Notes under the pieces: model-generated
Database searches by the model: none
What the model saw: the letters and a program-made list of their open reading frames with translations, nothing else
What the model was told of the DNA's origin: nothing
DNA from: Euryarchaeota archaeon UBA33
GTDB taxonomy: Archaea > Thermoplasmatota > E2 > DHVEG-1
Direction of reading: 5' to 3'
NCBI GenBank assembly: GCA_002506745.1
Contig: DAYE01000102.1
Span: 10,257-24,811, forward strand
DNA length: 14,555 bases
In this document: positions 1 through 5,304 of the stretch, piece after piece
Layout of the letters: every line of letters starts with the position of its first letter
Position numbering within the stretch: the first letter of the stretch is position 1
Program-made: the position numbers and the translations under genes

Positions 1-203
1 GCCCAGATGTCCATACCATATTCTTTCCGCATGCTGCTGGCGACGGAACCTACGTTTTTGTCATTGAGTGCTTTACCTTGTCGCTGGGTCTCCTCCCAGA
101 CCAGATCACCCATACGAATAACCGGTATTCCTTTATCTTTCGCGAGTTGGACTGCCTCTGATTTTCCTGAAGCAGGCATACCGGTGAATGCGATGATTTT
201 CAT
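1..203 (-). CDS. UPF0200-type P-loop nucleotide kinase (partial, 5' end only)
   Basis: Only the first 67 codons lie in the window; the gene runs off the left edge. The translation begins MKIIAFTGMPASGKSEAVQL, with a Walker A loop GMPASGKS at residues 8-15. It continues with IPVIRMGDLVWEE, RQGKALNDKNVG and SMRKEYGMDIWA, the pattern of the archaeal UPF0200 / dephospho-CoA-kinase-like family (COG0237 relatives). Family members are small cytoplasmic P-loop kinases, probably nucleotide kinases, whose substrate is not settled. The ATG at 203-201 is preceded by GAGGG about 5 nt upstream, an acceptable ribosome binding site. Only 21 bp separate this ATG from the 3' end of the tRNA-Leu gene on the same strand, so the two may share a transcript. 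The family call is confident; the substrate is unknown. Confidence 0.85.
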   Translation of the reverse strand, partial: MKIIAFTGMPASGKSEAVQLAKDKGIPVIRMGDLVWEETQRQGKALNDKNVGSVASSMRKEYGMDIW

Positions 204-278
204 TGTTCCCTCTGAATTAATGAGTGCAGGGGGAGCGATTTGAACGCTCGTGTGCCTACGCAACAGGGTCTCTTAGTG

Positions 279-839
279 CTAAAGTGTACAGTAAGCCCAA
301 ATTTCGGCTGTCCGCTGGTTTTTATATATTGATTGTTTATCAAAGCCACTTACAATCACTTGTTTTTTATTGCGGAGAACTCTCAGATGTTTTCTCACAG
401 AAGATGCTGAAAGATCAAGATCATATGCCAATTGACGAACGGTTTTAGCTCTCTTTTTCAGCAGTGCTAATATCATCTTTTCTGATTCCCCTCTTCCGTT
501 TTTGTAGGGACCACCAATATGGTTCCTTAGAATGTGACGGAACATTTTATCGTGGCGTGGATCAGGTAGTGGCCCAACTAAATCATACAATTCTTTTCGT
601 TTATCCGCTCGAAAACTTATACACCATTTTGTGTGATTGAAATATTGCTTCTTCCTCATTGGATGAACGAAATCCCAGGCGTGGGCTATATCCCAAAGAT
701 AAACAGCGTTTTTCTTACTTGTATAGGTGATCGTAATAGATCCATCTGCTCCAATAGCACCTTCATCAATTATTGCTTGAACAATTATTGCAGCTGCAAT
801 ATTTTTGTTCTTTTTTGCTATTGTCGAGATTCTATTCAC
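279..839 (-). CDS. Intron-encoded LAGLIDADG-like homing endonuclease with C-terminal winged helix
   Basis: This 186-aa ORF lies wholly inside the tRNA-Leu intron. The start is GTG at 839-837, with a strong Shine-Dalgarno GGAGGT (853-848) 8 nt upstream and just inside the 5' splice site. The TAG stop (281-279) lies partly in the outer helix of the BHB motif. Residues 17-35 (AIIVQAIIDEGAIGADGSI) resemble the single LAGLIDADG helix and following strand of archaeal intron endonucleases (a DDEG-x-G-xI type motif). Residues 70-103, including KWCISFRADKRKELYDLVG and LPDPRHDKMFRHIL, fit the rest of one such domain. Residues 119-184 look like a winged helix (TVRQLAYDLDLSASSVRKHL), which could bind DNA. 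The likely role is to cut intronless tRNA-Leu alleles and spread the intron, or to aid splicing as a maturase. One motif implies action as a dimer. The motif is divergent, so the endonuclease call is by pattern and location, without a search. Confidence 0.75.
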   Translation of the reverse strand: MNRISTIAKKNKNIAAAIIVQAIIDEGAIGADGSITITYTSKKNAVYLWDIAHAWDFVHPMRKKQYFNHTKWCISFRADKRKELYDLVGPLPDPRHDKMFRHILRNHIGGPYKNGRGESEKMILALLKKRAKTVRQLAYDLDLSASSVRKHLRVLRNKKQVIVSGFDKQSIYKNQRTAEIWAYCTL

Positions 840-847
840 GATTTAAT

Positions 848-853
848 ACCTCC
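848..853 (-). promoter_or_regulatory. Shine-Dalgarno of the intron ORF
   Basis: GGAGGT stands 8 nt before the GTG start of the intron ORF and 7 nt inside the predicted 5' splice site. It supports translation of the ORF from the tRNA precursor or the excised (possibly circularised) intron, and it fixes the GTG at 839 as the start. Confidence 0.75.
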
Positions 854-973
854 AAGCACTCCTAAGCCCTGCCCCTTGGACCAAGCTCGGGTACCCCTGC
901 ATTTCTGCATACCGCTAATATCATCTCCTACTGAAAAAGGTTTGGAAAGAATAAAACATTATCTCTTTGTGGA

Positions 974-996
974 GTTACATTGATTTTTCATGTAAC
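974..996. repeat. Perfect 7-bp inverted repeat around a stop codon
   Basis: GTTACAT (974-980) and ATGTAAC (990-996) form a perfect inverted repeat with a 9-nt spacer. It overlaps the TAA stop (977-975) of the small cysteine-rich gene on the minus strand and could act as a 3'-end hairpin. No strong T-run follows on the minus strand, so a terminator role is uncertain. Confidence 0.4.
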
Positions 997-1193
997 AGAA
1001 TTTGTTCCCCATACTTGGTGTAGCACACATCACAATATTTCCGTGCGATAAGCGAATGGATATGTGTGGTTATCCCCTCTTCAACATAATGAAGATCATC
1101 CGGGGGGATTGATTTGTTGCAGTAAATACATACGGTGGGAAATTGTGAATGTCGTCTCACCAAGCGTGTTTCAAGTAATTTTTTCTCCATCAT
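975..1193 (-). CDS. Small protein with paired CxxC motifs (probable zinc binding), unknown function
   Basis: I do not recognise a named family. The 72-aa product has VCIYC followed about 30 residues later by YCDVC, two CxxC pairs that probably hold a structural zinc. Histidines lie between them (LHYVEEG, HIHS). I chose the ATG at 1193-1191 because AGGAG lies 5 nt upstream. The frame is open to another ATG at 1316, which would give 113 aa, but that start has no Shine-Dalgarno and the extra 41 codons are rich in ATA and AGG, unlike the rest. TATACTTAAA (1284-1275, minus strand) is a plausible promoter element for the shorter form. The gene diverges from the initiator tRNA. Function is unknown; nucleic-acid or protein binding is only a guess from the zinc motif. 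Confidence 0.65.
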   Translation of the reverse strand: MMEKKLLETRLVRRHSQFPTVCIYCNKSIPPDDLHYVEEGITTHIHSLIARKYCDVCYTKYGEQILLHEKSM

Positions 1194-1340
1194 CTCTTCT
1201 CCTATTATATTCCTCAGTTGAGGTATTAAAACTTTCCGTTTCCTCTCGTCTATAGGATGTATCCGAGTGCTAGGTTTAAGTATAGGCAACGGTATTCCCG
1301 AAAGATACTCCAACATCGGTAGGTGGTGACCACTGTTGAT

Positions 1341-1415
1341 AGCGGGGTGGGGTAGTCAGGAAATCCCGACGGGCCCATAACCCGTAGACCAATGGTTCAA
1401 ATCCATTCCCCGCTA
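1341..1415 (+). tRNA. Initiator tRNA-Met (anticodon CAU)
   Basis: A complete 75-nt tRNA. The acceptor AGCGGGG (1341-1347) pairs with CCCCGCT (1408-1414), and the discriminator is A1415. The terminal A-U pair and AGCGGG start are hallmarks of archaeal initiator tRNA. The anticodon stem ACGGG (1369-1373) / CCCGT (1381-1385) carries the run of three G-C pairs next to the loop that marks initiators. The loop CCCATAA has anticodon CAT at 1376-1378. The T-arm is AATGG-TTCAAAT-CCATT (1391-1407). There is no intron and no encoded CCA. A T-rich terminator follows directly. Confidence 0.97.
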
Positions 1416-1428
1416 CTTTCTTTTTTTT
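1416..1428 (+). terminator. T-rich terminator of tRNA-Met
   Basis: CTTTC followed by eight T residues lies immediately after the tRNA discriminator base. Oligo-T on the coding strand is the usual archaeal transcription stop. Confidence 0.75.
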
Positions 1429-1435
1429 CATCAGA

Positions 1436-1445
1436 TTTATAAATA
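1436..1445 (+). promoter_or_regulatory. TATA box of the DUF1624-like gene
   Basis: TTTATAAATA is a near-consensus archaeal box A centred about 26 bp before the GTG at 1467. Transcription would begin at or within a base or two of the start codon, giving a leaderless mRNA. This agrees with the lack of any Shine-Dalgarno before that GTG. Confidence 0.75.
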
Positions 1446-1466
1446 CATTTCTTTTCTGCTGATTTC

Positions 1467-2234
1467 GTGCAAAAGAATCCATCAGAGCGGTTTTGGGAGA
1501 TAGATTTTCTCCGCGGTATCGCAATCCTCCTTATGATCGTGTATCATTTTGTATTTGATCTGAACTATTTCGGGTTATATAAGGCAGATTTAGATTCTCC
1601 CCCTGTTCTGCTGTTTTTATATCCAATTAGTAGTACCTTTCTGCTGTTGGTTGGTATTTCTCTTACGGTAAGCTATTCTCGTGCACAACAAAATTTATCA
1701 AATCGACAATTGCAGGTAAAATTTCTGAAACGAGGAACCAGTGTTTTTGGGTTAGGCCTGCTCATCACGCTTGTCACCTGGGTGTATCCTCATGAGGGAT
1801 ACATTGTGTTTGGCGTCCTGCATTGCATCGGCCTTTCGATTCTCTTGGCTTATCCTTTCATTCGATTTCGAACCTTCCCGCTGATTCTTGGAGTTCTTTG
1901 TATCATCCTTGGTATAATTCTCCGAGTTACAGTAATCGTTGATTTCCCTTGGTTGCTATGGCTGGGTTTTGTTCCTTCAGGTTTTTACACCCTTGATTAT
2001 TTTCCCTTGCTCCCCTGGTTTGGTGTGGTGTTAATCGGGATTTTTCTTGGGAATCGTTACTATCAAAACAATACAAGAACATTTTCATTGAAGGATCATT
2101 TCCAGCCCATTCTGAGTCGAGGATTTTGTTTTTTAGGCAGACACTCACTGATCATCTATCTGCTCCATCAACTTCTCATCGTTGGTTTGTTGTATGTTAT
2201 CCAACTTGTTATAAACGCTTCACGTATCGTGTGA
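1467..2234 (+). CDS. DUF1624 / HGSNAT-like multipass membrane protein
   Basis: A 255-aa integral membrane protein with about seven hydrophobic segments. The N-terminal ERFWEIDFLRGIAILLMIVY followed by HFVFDL (residues 7-32, His27) is the signature of the DUF1624 / heparan-alpha-glucosaminide N-acetyltransferase-like family. These are predicted acyl transferases that move an acyl group across the membrane; the substrate of prokaryotic members is mostly unknown. A second conserved region near the end (FLGRHSLIIYLLHQLLIVGL) is also typical. The start is GTG at 1467, supported by a TATA box 26 bp upstream. The 3' end overlaps the convergent dihydrouridine synthase gene by 26 bp. Confidence 0.85.
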   Translation: MQKNPSERFWEIDFLRGIAILLMIVYHFVFDLNYFGLYKADLDSPPVLLFLYPISSTFLLLVGISLTVSYSRAQQNLSNRQLQVKFLKRGTSVFGLGLLITLVTWVYPHEGYIVFGVLHCIGLSILLAYPFIRFRTFPLILGVLCIILGIILRVTVIVDFPWLLWLGFVPSGFYTLDYFPLLPWFGVVLIGIFLGNRYYQNNTRTFSLKDHFQPILSRGFCFLGRHSLIIYLLHQLLIVGLLYVIQLVINASRIV

Positions 2235-3111
2235 TCTGCGGGATTGTTTGAATCAAATGCACTTTTTTTGTGTCTTCAGATGTTTTGAAGTCTCGCAGCA
2301 TCCAGAACACATGATCAGCAACCTCAACTGGTGATTGTCGCACTTCATACTGCTCGTACAATTCGATGAATCGGAGGATCTGTTGTTTGATATCGACCGG
2401 TTTTTGTTGGAATACCCATGGGCAGTGCTGCGCTTGCCTGCCGATCATCACCAGGTCGCAGCCGGTCTTTAATAGCAACGAAAGCCCGCTGTTGTAAGAT
2501 GTGACATCGCCGTTTGCTATCACGGGGATTTTTATTTTTTCCTTTATCTGTCTCATGATGGTCCAGTTGACTTTCCCTGCATAGCCCTGGTCTGCTGTAC
2601 GGCCATGGACACTGATTACAGACACTCCTGCGTTCTCAACCAGCTGTGCGACTGCGACGCCATTGATATGCTGATTGTCCCAGCCGATACGGATCTTCGC
2701 ACTCACCGGTTTTTCCGTCGTATCCACCATCGCTTTGAGCAGTGCCTCAAGCTTTGGGAGGTCTTTCAGAAGCGCGGCACCACATCCTTTCTTTAGATAA
2801 TCATCTTCGATACATCCGACGTTCAGGTCGATGATGTCAGCGAACTCCTCGACTGCTTGAACTGCTTTTATAAGGGCGTTTGTTTCACTACCGATGAGCT
2901 GAACGGTCACGGGTCGTTCCATCTCTTGGATGTTCAGGAATTGTTTGACGTCATTTTGTGTTTTTCCGCTGATGAGGACAGTATCAATCATCTGGGTATA
3001 GATCAATCCTGCACCATTTTCCTTACATAACATCCGGAATGCAGTACAGCTAATACCAGCCAGGGGCGCAAGCACAAAACGGTTCGGTATCTCGACAGTT
3101 CCGATTCTCAT
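2209..3111 (-). CDS. tRNA-dihydrouridine synthase
   Basis: A 300-aa flavoenzyme of the Dus family, which reduces uridine to dihydrouridine in the tRNA D-loop with FMN and NADPH. It has a TIM barrel with APLAGISCTAFRMLC (residues 15-29), the active-site region LNVGC (Cys100 as proton donor), KKGCGAALL (107-115), KIRIGWD (139-145), VHGRTADQGYAGKVNW (168-183), IPVIANGDV (195-203) for FMN phosphate binding, and GCDLVMIGRQAQHCPWVF (217-234). Most Dus proteins have GCP at the active site; here it is GCI, although the cysteine is kept. It lies 21 bp downstream of purM on the same strand and is probably co-transcribed. The spacer gives an AGGA just before the ATG. The exact target uridine cannot be told. 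Confidence 0.92.
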   Translation of the reverse strand: MRIGTVEIPNRFVLAPLAGISCTAFRMLCKENGAGLIYTQMIDTVLISGKTQNDVKQFLNIQEMERPVTVQLIGSETNALIKAVQAVEEFADIIDLNVGCIEDDYLKKGCGAALLKDLPKLEALLKAMVDTTEKPVSAKIRIGWDNQHINGVAVAQLVENAGVSVISVHGRTADQGYAGKVNWTIMRQIKEKIKIPVIANGDVTSYNSGLSLLLKTGCDLVMIGRQAQHCPWVFQQKPVDIKQQILRFIELYEQYEVRQSPVEVADHVFWMLRDFKTSEDTKKVHLIQTIPQITRYVKRL

Positions 3112-3132
3112 AGCATCCTACAAAGAAAGTTA

Positions 3133-4164
3133 TTAATGGTACCGTAACTTAAGTTGAGGCACCTCAACCCCGGTTCCTTTCTGGACAGTCCCAACACGTT
3201 TCACCGTAGCATCAGAATAGTTTTGAAGAATCTTGATTGTCTCTTCAGCATCCTCATGTTCCACGATGACGGTAAAGCCCATGCCCATGTTGAAGATCTG
3301 GTACATCTCATACATATCGATGTTGCCGTACTGCTGCAGGAACGTGAAAATCGGCTGAGGCTCCAAGGGGTCCTCTATGATGTATTTTACTTTTTCTTTT
3401 AAGCGGGGGATATTCCATAGTCCGCTGCCAGTGATATGCGCGAGTCCATGGACATCGATTTTCTTGAACAACTCAAGGATTTCTTTGACATAAATCCTGG
3501 TTGGGGTCAGCATGATATCCCCGATGGTCTTTTTCGGGTACAACCCCTCAGGAAATTCATCCGTATATGAGAACTCTGCTTCCTCGACTACCCGTCGGGC
3601 AAGAGTGTACCCATTCGAATGGATACCGCTGCTGGATAGTCCGATGATCGCATCACCCGCTTTGATCTTGTCACCAAGGATGATCCGGTTCTTCTTCACA
3701 TACGCAAGGCAGGTCCCAGCAAGGTCAAAGCCGTTAATCAATTCTGGTAGATCAGCAGTCTCCCCGCCGACGATCGAGATATTCGACAGTTTCGCTCCTT
3801 TCTCAAGGCCCTTGCCGATCTCCCTGGTGATCTTTGGGTCTGGGTTATCCATCGCGAGATAATCGACAAAGGCGAGCGGCTCCGCACCGACACATAACGC
3901 GTCATTGACGTTCATCGCAATGCAGTCGATTCCGACCGTATCATACTTTTTTAATGCCTCCGCTATCCTGACCTTGGTCCCAACACCATCGGTGCATAGC
4001 ACAAGAGCGTAGTCCCCAAATTCGATCAGCCCGGCATAATGTCCCCCCATGGGTCTGCCAATGGTACCTTTTCGCTTGGTAAGGATACTTGATAACAGCT
4101 GTTTGATAGCCTCTTCTTTTTCTTCAATGTCAACGCCGCTGTTCTTATACGTCATTTTCTTCAA
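3133..4164 (-). CDS. purM: Phosphoribosylformylglycinamidine cyclo-ligase (AIR synthetase)
   Basis: PurM catalyses the fifth step of purine synthesis, closing FGAM to AIR with ATP in the cytoplasm. The 343-aa length is standard. Visible motifs are YKNSGVDI at the N-terminus, CTDGVGTK (57-64), MNVNDALCVGAEPLAFVDY (84-102), IVGGETADLPE and GLSSSGIHSNGYTLAR, then HITGSGLWNIPRL and FNMGMGF in the C-terminal half. The annotated start is TTG (4164-4162). A TATA-like GCTATACA (4194-4187, minus strand) lies about 26 bp upstream, which would make a leaderless TTG start. An ATG three codons in (4155) is the alternative. The gene shares an 82-bp divergent promoter region with thiL and leads into the dus gene. 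Confidence 0.95.
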   Translation of the reverse strand: MKKMTYKNSGVDIEEKEEAIKQLLSSILTKRKGTIGRPMGGHYAGLIEFGDYALVLCTDGVGTKVRIAEALKKYDTVGIDCIAMNVNDALCVGAEPLAFVDYLAMDNPDPKITREIGKGLEKGAKLSNISIVGGETADLPELINGFDLAGTCLAYVKKNRIILGDKIKAGDAIIGLSSSGIHSNGYTLARRVVEEAEFSYTDEFPEGLYPKKTIGDIMLTPTRIYVKEILELFKKIDVHGLAHITGSGLWNIPRLKEKVKYIIEDPLEPQPIFTFLQQYGNIDMYEMYQIFNMGMGFTVIVEHEDAEETIKILQNYSDATVKRVGTVQKGTGVEVPQLKLRYH

Positions 4165-4186
4165 GAAGGATCGCCTCTATTGTCCC

Positions 4187-4194
4187 TGTATAGC
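4187..4194 (-). promoter_or_regulatory. Putative TATA box of purM
   Basis: GCTATACA on the minus strand is centred about 26 bp before the TTG start. It is a weak match to box A, chosen on spacing; no other candidate in the short divergent spacer fits better. Confidence 0.4.
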
Positions 4195-4217
4195 GAAACA
4201 TACTGGTTGTGATAAAC

Positions 4218-4225
4218 TTTTTTAT
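4218..4225 (+). promoter_or_regulatory. Putative TATA box of thiL
   Basis: TTTTTTAT is centred about 25 bp before the GTG at 4247. It supports a leaderless transcript and the choice of the internal GTG over starts further upstream inside purM. Confidence 0.5.
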
Positions 4226-4246
4226 GCGTATAGGGTTGTCATAGTT

Positions 4247-5233
4247 GTGAAAAGATTAGAGGATCTCGGGGAACGAGTGGCGATTCAAAGGATCGTAACG
4301 ATTCTTACAAAAGGAAAAAATACCCTTGGAAACGGGGATGATTGCGCTGCGATTGAAATGGGGAACAAGTATCTGTTGGTCACCACCGATATGATGTCTC
4401 AACGGACCCATATCCCAAAACAGATGACGCCGTATCAGATGGGATGGTTCCTTGTTGCTATCAACCTTTCCGATATCGCAGCAAAAGGAGGAACCCCGCT
4501 TGGTCTTGTCTGTTCATTTGGTCTTCCTAAAAAAACATCAGAAACGTTTCTCAAAGAGCTGACAGAAGGAACCAATGCCTGTGCAGTCCGTTTTGGGACA
4601 ACGATCGTCGGAGGAGACACAAAAGAGACAACACAGATAACCTTATGCGGAACTGCGTTTGGCACCATAAAAAAAGACGAGTTCATGTCACGAATTGGTG
4701 CACATCCTGGCGATGTTGTCGCGGTGACAGGCACGTTAGGAAAAGCCGGTGTTGGATATTATGCTTTAAAAAGAAACAAAAAAGAAAAAAAACTTTCCAA
4801 GGCGCTGTTAGAACCTCAACCAAGATTAAAAGAAGGAAGGCTATTGGCACAGTTTCACTCTGTAACATCATCTATGGATCTCTCTGATGGGTTGTCTGCA
4901 TCGTTGTATCAGCTGCAGGAGATAAACGCGGTAGGATTTGAAATAGACAAAGACGCTCTCCCACTTGCCTCCGGACTGAATCAACAGTTTCATGCAGAGC
5001 ATGATGTTGATCCGTACTCTCTTGCATTGCATTTTGGCGGGGACTACGAACTCTTGGTGACCATACCACCTCGGAAGTTTGAAAAAACCAAACGGACGTT
5101 ACAAGAACATGGTGTCACTTTCACACCAATTGGGACTGTGACACAAAAAAGGAAGATTATTCTGCTTGAAAACGGAACAAAGAAACTATTGCCCAACAAG
5201 GGATACGAACATTTCAAAAAACATGATTTTTAA
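4247..5233 (+). CDS. thiL: Thiamine-monophosphate kinase
   Basis: ThiL phosphorylates thiamine monophosphate with ATP to the cofactor thiamine diphosphate. The 328-aa protein belongs to the same ATP-binding superfamily as PurM next door. Motifs are LGNGDDCAAI near residue 32, VTTDMM, AINLSDIAAKGGTPLG, IVGGDTKET, MDLSDGLSASLYQL and FGGDYELLV, matching the ThiL metal- and nucleotide-binding residues. The open frame extends back to 4049, but that stretch is antisense to the 5' end of purM. The GTG at 4247 gives the normal ThiL N-terminus (KRLEDLGERVAIQRI) and has a TATA-like element 25 bp upstream. The C-terminal part is lysine-rich, with oligo-A stretches in the DNA. Confidence 0.93.
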   Translation: MKRLEDLGERVAIQRIVTILTKGKNTLGNGDDCAAIEMGNKYLLVTTDMMSQRTHIPKQMTPYQMGWFLVAINLSDIAAKGGTPLGLVCSFGLPKKTSETFLKELTEGTNACAVRFGTTIVGGDTKETTQITLCGTAFGTIKKDEFMSRIGAHPGDVVAVTGTLGKAGVGYYALKRNKKEKKLSKALLEPQPRLKEGRLLAQFHSVTSSMDLSDGLSASLYQLQEINAVGFEIDKDALPLASGLNQQFHAEHDVDPYSLALHFGGDYELLVTIPPRKFEKTKRTLQEHGVTFTPIGTVTQKRKIILLENGTKKLLPNKGYEHFKKHDF

Positions 5234-5304
5234 CAAAACAATCAGGTAAGGGCTGTTCAACAAAGGTTTTAAAGGAGTAAAAGACACATAGTATACTGAG
5301 AACA

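Larger units (their letters stand above)
270..860 (-). other. Archaeal BHB intron, ORF-containing, in tRNA-Leu(UAG)
   Basis: The predicted splice sites are G861^A860 and G270^A269. The exon helix is CAGGG/CCCTG. A 3-nt bulge AGA (271-269) and a 3-nt bulge GGA (862-860) flank a 4-bp central helix CTTA (866-863) / TAAG (275-272). An outer 5-bp helix GTGCT (859-855) / AGCAC (280-276) closes the motif. Cutting between the second and third base of each bulge, the rule for the archaeal splicing endonuclease, restores a normal 7-nt anticodon loop. The intron is 591 nt, of which 561 nt is coding sequence; only 21 nt at the 5' side and 9 nt at the 3' side are outside the ORF. Most archaeal tRNA introns are roughly 10-150 nt with no ORF. 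In archaea, ORF-bearing introns are known mainly from rRNA genes. Confidence 0.9.
225..900 (-). tRNA. tRNA-Leu (anticodon UAG) split by a 591-nt intron
   Basis: Exon 1 is 900-861 and exon 2 is 269-225 on the minus strand. Spliced, they make an 85-nt class II tRNA. The acceptor GCAGGGG (900-894) pairs perfectly with CCCCTGC (232-226), and the discriminator is A225. The D-stem is CCC/GGG with a GG-containing loop. The anticodon stem CAGGG (871-867) pairs with CCCTG (268-264), and the loop CTTAGGA carries anticodon TAG at 864-862. The long variable arm is TGC-GTAG-GCA (262-253), with the CGTAG sequence typical of tRNA-Leu. The T-arm is GAGCG-TTCAAAT-CGCTC (249-233). No CCA is encoded. The intron sits at the canonical 37/38 position with a canonical BHB motif. 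A tRNA finder with a short intron limit would miss this gene or report two halves. No clear promoter was found; TGTTTTATTC near 958-949 is the best TATA-like candidate. Confidence 0.93.

Noticed and set aside
225..900. Group I intron in tRNA-Leu, as in cyanobacteria and plastids
   Set aside because: The insertion is in a UAG tRNA at 37/38 with a perfect BHB motif, and no group I core fits since nearly the whole intron is coding.
1276..1524. Minus-strand ORF of 82 codons across tRNA-Met
   Set aside because: It runs through the tRNA and its terminator and overlaps the leaderless start of the DUF1624-like gene; the protein has no recognisable features.
4049..4246. N-terminal extension of thiL
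   Set aside because: It is antisense to the conserved start of purM; the ThiL N-terminus begins at the GTG at 4247, which has its own TATA-like element.
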